A DNA stretch of 64,000 nt from Wolbachia endosymbiont (group A) of Anomoia purmunda (GTDB taxonomy: Bacteria > Pseudomonadota > Alphaproteobacteria > Rickettsiales > Anaplasmataceae): assembly GCF_947251545.1 (NCBI RefSeq), contig NZ_OX366362.1, positions 1,178,001 to 1,242,000 of the forward strand, read 5' to 3'. The notes under the pieces are model-generated. The model did not search any database, was not told the DNA's origin, and saw nothing but the letters and a program-made list of their open reading frames with translations. Positions 10,452 through 18,829 of this stretch are shown in pieces. The translations under genes were made by a program, and so were the position numbers. Each line of letters opens with the position of its first letter. Position 1 is the stretch's first letter.

Positions 10452-12227
10452 TTACACCCCCTCACCTTCCTTTCTATCTGGCAAAAACCCACCAACTTGT
10501 GCATCCCATAGGGTCTTATACATTCCGTTTTTATCAAGAAGTTCCTGATGCGTGCCATCTTCTACAATCTTGCCTTGGTCAAGAACCAAAATACGATCCA
10601 TATGTAGAAGTGTAGACAAGCGGTGGGCTATTACTATTGTAGTTTTACCTTGCATCAACTCCCATAAAGATTCTTGAATATTACTTTCAGTCACAGAATC
10701 AAGTTGTGAAGTTGCTTCATCTAGAATTAATATAGGAGCATTTTTTAAAATAGCCCTTGCAATTGCGATCCGTTGGCGTTGTCCACCAGAAAGCTTAACA
10801 CCTCTTTCTCCAACGAGCGACTCATAACCTTTAGGCAATTTTGAAATAAATTCATGAGCATGTGCTTTTTTTGCCGCTTCAATTACTTCATCATCGCTAG
10901 CATCTGTTTTTCCATAGCGAATATTCTCCATCAAAGTCCTATGAAAAAGCGATGGATCCTGCGGAATCATGCCAATATTTTTGTGTAAAGAATCCTGGGT
11001 TACATTGCGAATATCTTGTCCGTCAATTAAAATTTTTCCAGATTTTATGTCATAAAGCCTAAGAATCAGGTTTACAAATGTTGATTTACCAGCACCTGAA
11101 TAACCAACAAGTCCAACTTTTTGACCAGGTTTAATTATTATGGATTTGTTTTCAAATATTGGTTCTGCACCTTTATAGTGAAAATGAACTTTATCAAAAC
11201 TAATTTCCCCCTTTTTAACGACCAGATCTGCTGCATTTGGCTGATCTTGGATTTTAGGGATTGAAGTAATTGTTCTCAAAGCTTGAGTAATCCTTCCCCA
11301 TGACTTAGAGAATTGTGAGAAATCTTTAGCTATCATCCAAAGAAAATTAGCTATTGCTATATTAACAGTAAGAACAAAAGCAAAATCTCCAGCAGTAATT
11401 GACCCTTGCCCTCTTCCTTTAATTAGGAAATATAAATTAAGTATTTGCATGATTAGAAATAAGAAGCCATAGAAAGTAAAAATCCACGTATACAGCCACT
11501 GAAGTCTTTGCTCTGCTTTAACAGCCTCGCTATGAGTAGCTCGCAAAGATAATCTTTCTTGGTATTTGCTGGCAAATAACCTTACAGACATGATATTTGA
11601 GAAGACATCTACCATTTTACCAGTAATGCTTGAGCCAAGCTCTGACCATGCATCTGCAAGACGCGTTACCTTTCCTGCAAGTAAGAGGGAAGACAGAACA
11701 AATAATGTAGACCAAGTCAACATCAATAAAGCAAAATTAATATTTACTTGCCATAAAAAGTAAATTGCGATACTAAGCGCTAATGCACGACCCATGACCC
11801 TGTCAGCCATAATTTGCATGATATCTGGAATATAATTTGTCAAATCATTAACCTTGTTAGCAAGACTGCCGGAGAAGTTATTTTGATAGTAGCTATTATC
11901 CTGATTCAATAATATGGCAATACTCGATTCAACAACGTTTTTACGGAGATTAGGGATCATCTTAATTTCAAAAAAATAGTTGTATAGTCTATTCATACAC
12001 TCAAGTAAAAATAGTATTAGTACATAGGATATAGCAGGAGTTGCTATGCTACGAAAAAGATCATCTGCACTGATACGATCTATAATAACTTTTATTAAAT
12101 ATGGATTAAAGGAAATATCGATAGCCCAGACTAATGCTGTCAGTAATACTATCCCAATATGAAACAGAAATGGACGCAGCATTTTCAAGATGAAAGATAC
12201 AACCTGCTTTGTTGTTATGTCATTCAT
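10452..12227 (-). CDS. ABC transporter, fused permease and ATPase
   Basis: A 591-residue exporter-type half-transporter with N-terminal membrane helices (about residues 15-310) and a C-terminal ATPase: Walker A 'GYSGAGKST', signature 'LSGGQRQRIAIARAIL', Walker B 'ILILDEATSQLD', H-loop 'VIAHRLSTL'. It is the first gene of the ABC-SWIM-ABC unit and is divergent from the antiporter gene at 12414. Similarity to the 8189-9952 gene suggests an old duplication; they may form a heterodimer. The substrate is unknown. Confidence 0.9.
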   Translation of the reverse strand: MNDITTKQVVSFILKMLRPFLFHIGIVLLTALVWAIDISFNPYLIKVIIDRISADDLFRSIATPAISYVLILFLLECMNRLYNYFFEIKMIPNLRKNVVESSIAILLNQDNSYYQNNFSGSLANKVNDLTNYIPDIMQIMADRVMGRALALSIAIYFLWQVNINFALLMLTWSTLFVLSSLLLAGKVTRLADAWSELGSSITGKMVDVFSNIMSVRLFASKYQERLSLRATHSEAVKAEQRLQWLYTWIFTFYGFLFLIMQILNLYFLIKGRGQGSITAGDFAFVLTVNIAIANFLWMIAKDFSQFSKSWGRITQALRTITSIPKIQDQPNAADLVVKKGEISFDKVHFHYKGAEPIFENKSIIIKPGQKVGLVGYSGAGKSTFVNLILRLYDIKSGKILIDGQDIRNVTQDSLHKNIGMIPQDPSLFHRTLMENIRYGKTDASDDEVIEAAKKAHAHEFISKLPKGYESLVGERGVKLSGGQRQRIAIARAILKNAPILILDEATSQLDSVTESNIQESLWELMQGKTTIVIAHRLSTLLHMDRILVLDQGKIVEDGTHQELLDKNGMYKTLWDAQVGGFLPDRKEGEGV

Positions 12228-12413
12228 ATTTTTTACTTATTCTATCTCCCAGTTTAATTCAAGTAGATGATAACAATCATATTATAATAGTCCTTTTCAT
12301 GGAAACCTTTTCTGGTAGATTGCTTTCTAGAAAAACATTGGTCAAGGTGCTAACTGTGGTTTATAATAATATAAATTATATCATAGTTGATTTGCATTTA
12401 TCAGAGCTGAGGT

Positions 12414-13709
12414 ATGTTTTATCTTACAAATTTTTTGCCTATTTTACTGTTCCTATTTCTTTTTGTAGGGAGTGGTATATATTTTACTGTTCTTGGCGTG
12501 TCAAATGCTTTTTATCAGTTATCTCGACTGGTAGCCATTGTTCCTGCCATAGCTCTGGGCTGGGTTTTATACAAGGGCAATACTGAAGAAAAAATGTATG
12601 CCTTTCTAGATGGGGTAAGAGATCGTAATATTATCACTATGTGCATCATTTTTTTACTTGCAGGTGCATTCAGTGAAGTAACTAAAGCAATCGGTAGTGC
12701 TGATGCCACAGTTAATTTGGCTCTTTCATTTATACCAACACAATTTTTACTCATAGGATTATTTTTTGTAGCAGCTTTCATCTCCACTGCTATTGGTACA
12801 TCAATGGGTACCATTGCAACAATTGCTCCTATTGCAGTTGAACTGACACAAGCTGGGATTTCTCCTTCCTTAGGAGTTGCAACCGTTGTAGGAGGAGCAA
12901 TGTTTGGCGACAATTTATCTATTATCTCTGATACTACAATTGCATCTGTGATGTCTCAAAAGGCTGACATAAAGAAAAAATTAAAACTGAATGCAAAAGT
13001 GGCACTAATTGCTTCTATATTCACAATAGTTATATTATTTTATAGCTCAAGCAATAGTGCTGCTATTTCAGTTAAGGAGTATTCTTTATTGCTTGTGGCT
13101 CCTTACATCATACTTATATTGCTTGCAAACTTTGGAATCAATGTATTTACGGCATTGGTTTTAAGCATAACGTTTGCTGGAATTATTGGATTTATAAATA
13201 ACAACAATTATGGTTTATTGTTTTTAAGCCAAAACATCACCAAAGGGTTTATGAGTATGCATGAAATTATGCTACTGTCTTTGATGGTTGGGGGACTTTC
13301 AGGATTGGTAGGTAAAAATTCTAAGGAGCTTGCAGATAAACTTTCATCTTGGGTTATGATACAACGTGGTGGACAAAAAACTGCGCAATTATTTATTGCA
13401 AAAATAGTCAGTATATTTGACATTTTACTTGCAAATAATACCATCGCTATAATTTTTAGCGGTGAAATTGCTAGAGATATTGCTAAGAAATATGAAATAC
13501 CGCCTCACTATAGTGCAGCATGGCTAGGCATATTTTCTTGTGTATTTCAAGGATTAATACCGTATGGCGCTCAATTGCTTTTGGCTAGCACTATTGCTGG
13601 AGTTTCACCTTTGGCAGTCATGCCACACGTATACTATTGCTATGTTTTAGGTATTATTGCAGTGTTATATATTGTATTGAACAAAATTGAGAAAAAAGAT
13701 TGTGCTTAA
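12414..13709 (+). CDS. Na+/H+ antiporter, NhaC family
   Basis: A 431-residue integral membrane protein with about 11-12 hydrophobic helices. The central segments 'GTSMGTIATIAPIAVELT' and 'GGAMFGDNLSIISDTTIAS' are typical of the NhaC/ion-transporter group that exchanges sodium (or malate plus proton against lactate and sodium) across the inner membrane. The exact ion use is inferred. It starts 187 bp from the divergent ABC transporter gene. The ATG at 12414 directly precedes the first hydrophobic helix, so nothing suggests a longer N terminus. Its last 23 bases overlap the next gene. Confidence 0.82.
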   Translation: MFYLTNFLPILLFLFLFVGSGIYFTVLGVSNAFYQLSRLVAIVPAIALGWVLYKGNTEEKMYAFLDGVRDRNIITMCIIFLLAGAFSEVTKAIGSADATVNLALSFIPTQFLLIGLFFVAAFISTAIGTSMGTIATIAPIAVELTQAGISPSLGVATVVGGAMFGDNLSIISDTTIASVMSQKADIKKKLKLNAKVALIASIFTIVILFYSSSNSAAISVKEYSLLLVAPYIILILLANFGINVFTALVLSITFAGIIGFINNNNYGLLFLSQNITKGFMSMHEIMLLSLMVGGLSGLVGKNSKELADKLSSWVMIQRGGQKTAQLFIAKIVSIFDILLANNTIAIIFSGEIARDIAKKYEIPPHYSAAWLGIFSCVFQGLIPYGAQLLLASTIAGVSPLAVMPHVYYCYVLGIIAVLYIVLNKIEKKDCA

Positions 13710-14994
13710 TATACAAGACAATACTCCACTTTGCAAACAATGGATATTCTTAGCAGTATGTGCCCTTGCTTGCTCTGGGTTACTGTCAATAATTGTTATT
13801 TTTCTACGATTGCCTTTTATCTCCTCTCTTGTTCCTTTTGCACAATATATTTTTGATAATGCGCTGGTAATACACGTGAACTTGTCAATTTTGGTGTGGA
13901 TGTGCTCTATAATATCTCTGCTCTTTATCATAAACCTACAAAATACCAATATTTGGTTTAACTTTTCGTGGGTTCTATCAACCCTTTCGATGCTGCTCAT
14001 GTTTATATCCGCATTTGTTCCAAACACTGAAGTTATCAAAAGTAACTATATTCCCGTATTACAAAACAAATTATTCTTATTTGGTCTTGGTTTGTTTACC
14101 ATCAGTATATTAGTAAATGCAATGCTAGCATACACATCAAAAAAAGAGGTTTCATATCTCTCTGTGGGGCAAATTGGGCTGGTTATTATACTTGCTTCAT
14201 CGTTTCTTTGCTTTGTTTTAGCATATCAAAATATGCCTCCAGGTCTATATCATTCAGATAAGAATTTGTTTTACGAATATCTCTTTTGGGGAGGCGGACA
14301 TTTATTGCAGTTTGCTTTTACTCAAGGAATGTTTTTAGTGTATTTAATAATCAGTGATGTTAGTTTAGCTTCAAACAGTAAAATTACTATTTTACCACTA
14401 TTTATAAACACAATTTTAGCTGTAGGTGCACCGTTTATATATTTTGTTTATCCAGTTGATAGTGCCAAGTTAATACAGTTTTTCACTTGGCATATGAGGA
14501 TTGCTGGAGCAGTTTTGCCGTGCTTTTTGATAATATTAGTGTGCTGCAACATCAGAACTTTTTTTAATGATAAAAGCAACTATTTATTACATTCATTTTT
14601 GTTGTTCACTTATGGAGATGTGCTTGGAGTGCTGACTATTGAAGGAAATGTCACCATTCCCGCTCATTATCACGGTTCTGTAGTTGGGATCACTATAGCT
14701 TTTATGAATTTCATTTATTGGCTGTTACCTGAATTAAACTTTAAAGAGGTAAAAAACTCTATCGTAAAATTGCAGATTTATGCCTACAGTATAGGGCATT
14801 TTCTCCATATTACTGGCCTTGTTTGGCTTGGTGGATATGGTGCCTTAAGAAAAGTTGCAGATCTGCCAAGTATTTCATCAGTGTTAGCACGCATGTGCTT
14901 CATTATAGGTGGCGCTATATCAGTTGTTGGTGGAATGTTGTTCGTAATAATTGTGCTTTTACATCTGTTAAAAGGCAAAGCGCGTACCAACTGA
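13687..14994 (+). CDS. Haem-copper oxidase subunit I-like membrane protein
   Basis: A 435-residue protein with about 12 transmembrane helices. Conserved histidines fit the cbb3/NorB-like branch of haem-copper oxidase subunit I: 'IHVNLSILVW' (about residue 63), 'GGGHLLQF' (about 204), 'AHYHGSVVG' (about 327) and 'GHFLHITGLVW' (about 370). The last would carry haem ligands on one helix. No other oxidase subunit genes are in the window, so whether it works as a terminal oxidase or a haem-binding relative is open. The frame begins with TTG at 13687 inside the antiporter gene; no ATG lies near the first helix, so the start is uncertain. Confidence 0.68.
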   Translation: MRKKIVLNIQDNTPLCKQWIFLAVCALACSGLLSIIVIFLRLPFISSLVPFAQYIFDNALVIHVNLSILVWMCSIISLLFIINLQNTNIWFNFSWVLSTLSMLLMFISAFVPNTEVIKSNYIPVLQNKLFLFGLGLFTISILVNAMLAYTSKKEVSYLSVGQIGLVIILASSFLCFVLAYQNMPPGLYHSDKNLFYEYLFWGGGHLLQFAFTQGMFLVYLIISDVSLASNSKITILPLFINTILAVGAPFIYFVYPVDSAKLIQFFTWHMRIAGAVLPCFLIILVCCNIRTFFNDKSNYLLHSFLLFTYGDVLGVLTIEGNVTIPAHYHGSVVGITIAFMNFIYWLLPELNFKEVKNSIVKLQIYAYSIGHFLHITGLVWLGGYGALRKVADLPSISSVLARMCFIIGGAISVVGGMLFVIIVLLHLLKGKARTN

Positions 14995-15217
14995 CCCATA
15001 GAAACAAAAAAAAATTACTTTACAAACTCCGCCAGCCCCCTTATCATGAAACTGAAGCTATTTATTTATCTTCTCTGTACAGATTAAATGACAAAAAAGT
15101 TCACGTATCTGGCGTCTCATGTTTAATTTTTTGCACTATGTGCACCTTATGTCTTTATCAAATTTCTAGGTTTTTACCTATACAAGCTGAAATACGCTTA
15201 TAAAGCATTTAAAACAT

Positions 15218-15470
15218 TAAAAAACGCCAACTTAAAAAATGGATAGTGAATAACTAGCTACCCTAGGGTTTCTTTTGCCTTTTTTTCTGTTTAGTAAATT
15301 TCTTAACGTTTATAATTTAGATTAGTTGCGGCTTAAAAGCAGCTAAATCGCGGTTATTAAGTGTTTAGAATAAAAAAACGCCATACTTGAAAGTATAATG
15401 TAAGTAATTAGCCAACCACAGGGTTTCTTTTGCCTTTTTTTTCGCTTGGTAAATTTCTTAATGTTTGTGG
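15218..15470. repeat. Direct repeat of about 100 bp, two diverged copies
   Basis: Copy 1 (15218-15318) and copy 2 (15372-15470) share AAAAACGCCA at the left, then GGGTTTCTTTTGCCTTTTTT and TAAATTTCTTAA towards the right, with diverged sequence between. They lie in the 947-bp gene-free stretch between the oxidase-like gene and radC. The small open frames across them show no recognisable protein. They look like a dispersed non-coding repeat of the genome. Confidence 0.7.
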
Positions 15471-15489
15471 CTAAAAGAGCCCAAGAGAG

Positions 15490-15741
15490 GTGTCATGCCA
15501 GTGCTTGACACTGGAATCCAGTTTTCCATATAATCTCATCGAAAATGTTGTAACCACTTTCTGTGCTAGTTTGCTTGCTTACAAGCAAACTTTCCTGGAT
15601 CCCAGCGTCAAGCACTGGGATGACACCATTCTTTTTCCTGGATCCCAGTGTCTGGGCACTGGGATGACACTATCATAAGGTGAATCTGGATCCCAGTGTC
15701 AGCTACTTGGATGACATCATTTTTTTCCTGGATCCCAGTGG
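15490..15741. repeat. Cluster of palindromic dispersed repeats
   Basis: Four or five copies of a repeat with core CTGGATCCCAGTGTC...ACTGGGATGACA occur at about 15490-15521 (inverted), 15595-15627, 15636-15671, 15685-15717 and 15727-15740 (truncated). Each unit is itself partly palindromic (CCAGTG.../...CACTGG). A perfect 10-bp inverted repeat with a 4-base loop lies at 15568-15591. The last copy stops abruptly at 15740-15741, where GGCTTTGTTGCATC begins, a sequence that looks like the end of an insertion sequence. No gene is seen here. Confidence 0.75.
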
Positions 15742-15916
15742 GCTTTGTTGCATCGCTAGCTATGATGGATTAAAGATAAAAAAGGTGGAGAATATCAGTA
15801 GCTTATTATTCTGGTATTTATAACAAGAAAGCAACAAGGACAACATTGCAAATTTAGAGTTCAAAAGGGTTATTCCTCGAGAATTCCTGCGTCAGAAAGC
15901 TGGCGTTGAATTTGTA

Positions 15917-15922
15917 TATAAT
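15917..15922 (+). promoter_or_regulatory. Possible -10 box for radC
   Basis: A perfect TATAAT is preceded closely by TTTG, without a good -35 box at the standard distance. It lies 19 bp before the chosen radC start and would leave a short leader containing the ribosome site TGGAGG (15931-15936). Weak evidence, position only. Confidence 0.35.
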
Positions 15923-15941
15923 GTTGATCTTGGAGGTTTTT

Positions 15942-16601
15942 ATGAATAATAGTGAGAGAAAAGAGAAATTAGAAACTCGCATTTTATCAAGTAGAGGCAG
16001 GTCTTTACTTGACCATGAGCTACTGGAACGTACTCTATCTGAATATGCAGAAGGAAGAGAAGTGGCAAAAAGGCTAATTGAGCTCTTTAGTAGTTTAGGA
16101 AGGGTAATTAATGCTGACTTTCATGAACTAAAAAATGTTACAGGAATGAATGATGGAGCAATAGCAAATATCTTTTGCCTGAAAGAGATTTTCGATAGGA
16201 TATTGAAAGGTAAGTTAAAAAAGCTGTCGATTCTTGATAATAGAGAAGAGCTACTAAAATACTTTAAAGCAGCAATAGGACAGTCAAGAAAGGAAAGCTT
16301 ACGAGTGGTATACTTAGATCGAAGTGGTCATTTAATATATGAGTATATTCAAGACTGTGGAACTATAGACAGAGTACCTCTATATGTGAGGGAAATAATA
16401 AAACAGGGATTACTGGTTGATGCAGCATCTGTTGCAATTTCACATAATCATCCAAGAGGAGATATAGAGCCATCTAAAGAGGATGAAGATAACACACTTA
16501 CATTAGCTGCAACCTGTGAAAATGTAGGAATGAAATTAATAGATCATATAATCGTAACACAGAAGAGCCATTTTAGTTTTTATGACAGTGGTTTATTGTA
16601 A
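15942..16601 (+). CDS. radC: RadC/JAB-domain protein
   Basis: A 219-residue RadC-family protein. The N-terminal part has a helix-hairpin-helix-like region ('LGRVINADFHELKNVTGM'). The C-terminal JAB/MPN domain has the metal motif H-x-H-P-x(n)-D in 'ISHNHPRGDIEPSKED'. The family's biochemical role is unsettled; phage and mobile-element copies are common. I chose the ATG at 15942 because TGGAGG lies 6 bp upstream; a longer frame begins at 15906 without a ribosome site. In WO prophages such genes accompany XRE regulators, as here. A clear terminator follows. Confidence 0.88.
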   Translation: MNNSERKEKLETRILSSRGRSLLDHELLERTLSEYAEGREVAKRLIELFSSLGRVINADFHELKNVTGMNDGAIANIFCLKEIFDRILKGKLKKLSILDNREELLKYFKAAIGQSRKESLRVVYLDRSGHLIYEYIQDCGTIDRVPLYVREIIKQGLLVDAASVAISHNHPRGDIEPSKEDEDNTLTLAATCENVGMKLIDHIIVTQKSHFSFYDSGLL

Positions 16602-16612
16602 TCTGTAGACTG

Positions 16613-16645
16613 GAAGGAAAGTTCTCTAGCTTTCCTTCTTTTTTT
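16613..16645 (+). terminator. Rho-independent terminator after radC
   Basis: A 9-bp perfect stem GAAGGAAAG (16613-16621) / CTTTCCTTC (16630-16638) with an 8-base loop is followed directly by seven T. It begins 12 bp after the radC stop and separates radC from the regulator genes. Confidence 0.9.
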
Positions 16646-16704
16646 CCACTTCATAAATTAAAAAATTCAATATAAGCTTGAACAGCTAAAATTAGTAATG
16701 AAAG

Positions 16705-17037
16705 GTGGAATTAGGCAAAAAAATAAAAGAACTTAGATTATACTGTGGTTTAACACAAACTGAGTTGGGAAAGAAAATAGGCGTTTCGTATAGACAAATA
16801 CAAAGGTACGAAAATAGTTCAAACCAAATTTTGGCCAGTAGGCTATACGACTTAGCAAAAGCACTATCGATTAATGTGGCTGATTTTTTTACTGATGTGC
16901 ATGTCGACTCGCATGAAACTTATGATGAAGAAATACTAAAATTGGTCAAAGGGTATAACGAAATTAGGAGCAAAAGGTTACGTAGTGTAGTTTATACGCT
17001 AGTAAAATCTTTTTCTCAAAGTTACAATGAAAGTTAG
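16705..17037 (+). CDS. XRE-family helix-turn-helix regulator (copy 1A)
   Basis: A 110-residue protein with a Cro/CI-type HTH at about residues 5-58: 'LTQTELGKKIGVSYRQIQRY' then 'NVADFF'. The remaining 50 residues resemble a short dimerisation tail. It is probably a DNA-binding repressor or activator for prophage or neighbouring genes. The frame begins with GTG at 16705; its paralogue at 19834 also begins with GTG at the same place, supporting that start. It is the first of a pair with the gene at 17072, and the pair is repeated at 19834-20611. A family of such regulators is typical of WO prophage accessory regions. Confidence 0.85.
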   Translation: MELGKKIKELRLYCGLTQTELGKKIGVSYRQIQRYENSSNQILASRLYDLAKALSINVADFFTDVHVDSHETYDEEILKLVKGYNEIRSKRLRSVVYTLVKSFSQSYNES

Positions 17038-17071
17038 TACTGTTTTTATATATGAATTAAGACATTAACAA

Positions 17072-17434
17072 ATGGATACACAACATCCTATTGATAAACA
17101 AATAGGGGAAAGAATAAGGAAAAGAAGGTTAATGTGTGGTCTCAGCAAAAGAGACTTAGGAAAAAAGCTTGAAATTTCATTTCAGCATATACAAGGATAT
17201 GAAACTGGAGAGGTAAGGCTTATAGTTGATAGGCTGTATAATTTGGCAGAAGCTTTGTCCGTTGATATGTCATATTTTTTTACCAAAGCCTCTGAAGACT
17301 TGCATGATAATGCCTTCCGTAGCGATGTGGGCAGCGAAGAAATATCAAGGCTAGTGAGGGAATACAGGAAAATTAAGGATGAAACGTTGCGTGATATTGT
17401 GCATTCAGTGATAAAAGCGCTTGCCAATAAATAA
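17072..17434 (+). CDS. XRE-family helix-turn-helix regulator (copy 1B)
   Basis: A 120-residue protein with an HTH near residues 10-65 ('LSKRDLGKKLEISFQHIQGY', then 'SVDMSYFF') and a short helical tail. It is distinct from but related to copy 1A, 34 bp downstream of it, and probably cotranscribed. Its close paralogue is the gene at 20201. The recognition helix region (SFQHIQGYETGEVR) is unchanged between the two copies, so both likely bind the same site. Confidence 0.85.
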   Translation: MDTQHPIDKQIGERIRKRRLMCGLSKRDLGKKLEISFQHIQGYETGEVRLIVDRLYNLAEALSVDMSYFFTKASEDLHDNAFRSDVGSEEISRLVREYRKIKDETLRDIVHSVIKALANK

Positions 17435-17543
17435 TATTGCCTGAATATATCTTCAATCCACTTCTACAAGCAATGCTAGTTAAGGTAAATTTTTTATGGT
17501 AATCTTGATTAAATTTCAAGAACTACTTTACTTTGCAATAATT

Positions 17544-17566
17544 ATGGCTATGTAAAACATAGCCAT
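17544..17566. terminator. Inverted repeat between convergent genes
   Basis: A perfect 9-bp stem ATGGCTATG (17544-17552) / CATAGCCAT (17558-17566) with a 5-base loop lies just past the stop of the minus-strand gene at 17570 and after the plus-strand HTH gene. There is no long T run on either side, so termination is plausible but weak. Confidence 0.5.
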
Positions 17567-17569
17567 CAA

Positions 17570-18664
17570 TCAAAAACGTCCTACAGATGTCGTTTTGTCA
17601 TTTTTTAATTTATCTACCCAAGAAAAAGTCTCACTACTCTTAGAATTTGGATCGCCCCATCTTCCACACCTAGTAAAACTGCCTTTTTCTACTGCTTCTT
17701 TAACAGACATTCCACCAAATAAACAACCTTGTCCTATGATTTCTCCGATTTTTTGCAACTCATTCCACATTTCTTCATCTTCTACCTCAATTTGTACTTG
17801 ATGATAGTCTTCTGTGTCATGATATACCATTAAATTTAGTTCTCCTAGGCTAGTGCAAAGTGTTACTGTAAAAGCGCTGTTATCGGATATATCCACGTAA
17901 TTTCTTTTGCCGTCCTTCCCAGTTTTTACTTCAACTTCACCGTCACCTATTTTTATAATATTGCCACCGAGATTTAAATCTCCTTTGCTTAGACCCAAAT
18001 TTTTTGCACCTTCTACAACTTTTGCAACATCAACTATGCAGCTATGTGAAAATTCCATATAGAAGGTCTTATTATCGATTTCTACATTTTCAACAGTTCC
18101 TTCTATAGTAGAGTTCTCTCCAACTTCCCTGAGTTTTTTGAGCCTACTATATATTTGTGGCTCAATTTCTTTTTGCACCTTTTGATGAATTTCAGTTATT
18201 TTCTTATCAACTTGTACATTAAAATCTGCTCCATTTAAGGCTAACTTCCTGATTATATCCTCTTGTTTATTTCCTTTGAATTCATCACGATACATCTTAA
18301 ACATTGTAACGTTAGCAAAGCTAAAGCCATCCTCATTGGCAGCATTTATTCTTATTCCTAAATCCAAAGCTTCATCGACGATTTTACTTAATTTGTCTAT
18401 ATTTTCAGCTGCAATAGCTTTTTCCAATAATTCATTTAGTTTCATATTTTCATATTCACTTAGCCTTATCTTGCATAAAGCTGATCGAAATGGATTGAGC
18501 TCTTCAGGATATTCCAATACAGGTAATTTACTAATCTTTTTATTTGCTCTTGGAACAGCTTTTATAAAATTAGGTAACAACCCTTCTTTTGCTATTCGCT
18601 CTACCGCTTTTAACATTTTACTAGACAATTTTTTACTTTTTATCTTTTTCATTGTAACCCTCAC
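17570..18664 (-). CDS. Hypothetical protein with degenerate ankyrin-like segment
   Basis: A 364-residue protein I do not recognise as a named family. The N terminus is basic (KKIKSKKLSSK). Residues about 85-155 look like two worn ankyrin repeats: 'LLEKAIAAENIDKLSKIVDE', 'GIRINAANEDGFS', then 'KLALNGADFNV'. The C-terminal half (about 170-364) is a soluble beta-rich region ending in a conserved-looking 'RCGRWGDP' segment. There is no signal peptide or membrane helix. It lies between the two HTH pairs on the opposite strand, with a good promoter upstream (18718-18745). Its place next to phage regulators suggests an accessory prophage protein, possibly acting in the host; that is inference. Confidence 0.65.
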   Translation of the reverse strand: MRVTMKKIKSKKLSSKMLKAVERIAKEGLLPNFIKAVPRANKKISKLPVLEYPEELNPFRSALCKIRLSEYENMKLNELLEKAIAAENIDKLSKIVDEALDLGIRINAANEDGFSFANVTMFKMYRDEFKGNKQEDIIRKLALNGADFNVQVDKKITEIHQKVQKEIEPQIYSRLKKLREVGENSTIEGTVENVEIDNKTFYMEFSHSCIVDVAKVVEGAKNLGLSKGDLNLGGNIIKIGDGEVEVKTGKDGKRNYVDISDNSAFTVTLCTSLGELNLMVYHDTEDYHQVQIEVEDEEMWNELQKIGEIIGQGCLFGGMSVKEAVEKGSFTRCGRWGDPNSKSSETFSWVDKLKNDKTTSVGRF

Positions 18665-18717
18665 TTAATCTTATTAACATTCAATCATATCGTGATAAAT
18701 ATTATTTAATTGTTAAT

Positions 18718-18745
18718 ATTATACGACTTATTGATTTACTGTGAA
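18718..18745 (-). promoter_or_regulatory. Sigma-70-like promoter for the 17570-18664 gene
   Basis: Read on the minus strand: TTCACA (18740-18745), a 16-base spacer, then a perfect TATAAT (18718-18723). One mismatch from the -35 consensus. It would start transcription about 45 bases before the ATG at 18664. Confidence 0.6.
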
Positions 18746-18829
18746 TTATAATAACAAGTTTAACGGGCATTTACGCTACAAAAACACATCTTGTAAAAAT
18801 TATTTCAGTTTCAACAAAAATAGGGTATT

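Noticed and set aside
12209..12586. 125-codon plus-strand frame upstream of the antiporter
   Set aside because: Overlaps the antiporter start in another phase, no recognisable domain and no ribosome site.
17544..17580. AAAACGTCC near 17575 as a fourth copy of the shared promoter-like element
   Set aside because: The TATATATACAAGAT block is missing and the match is only to the end of a coding region.
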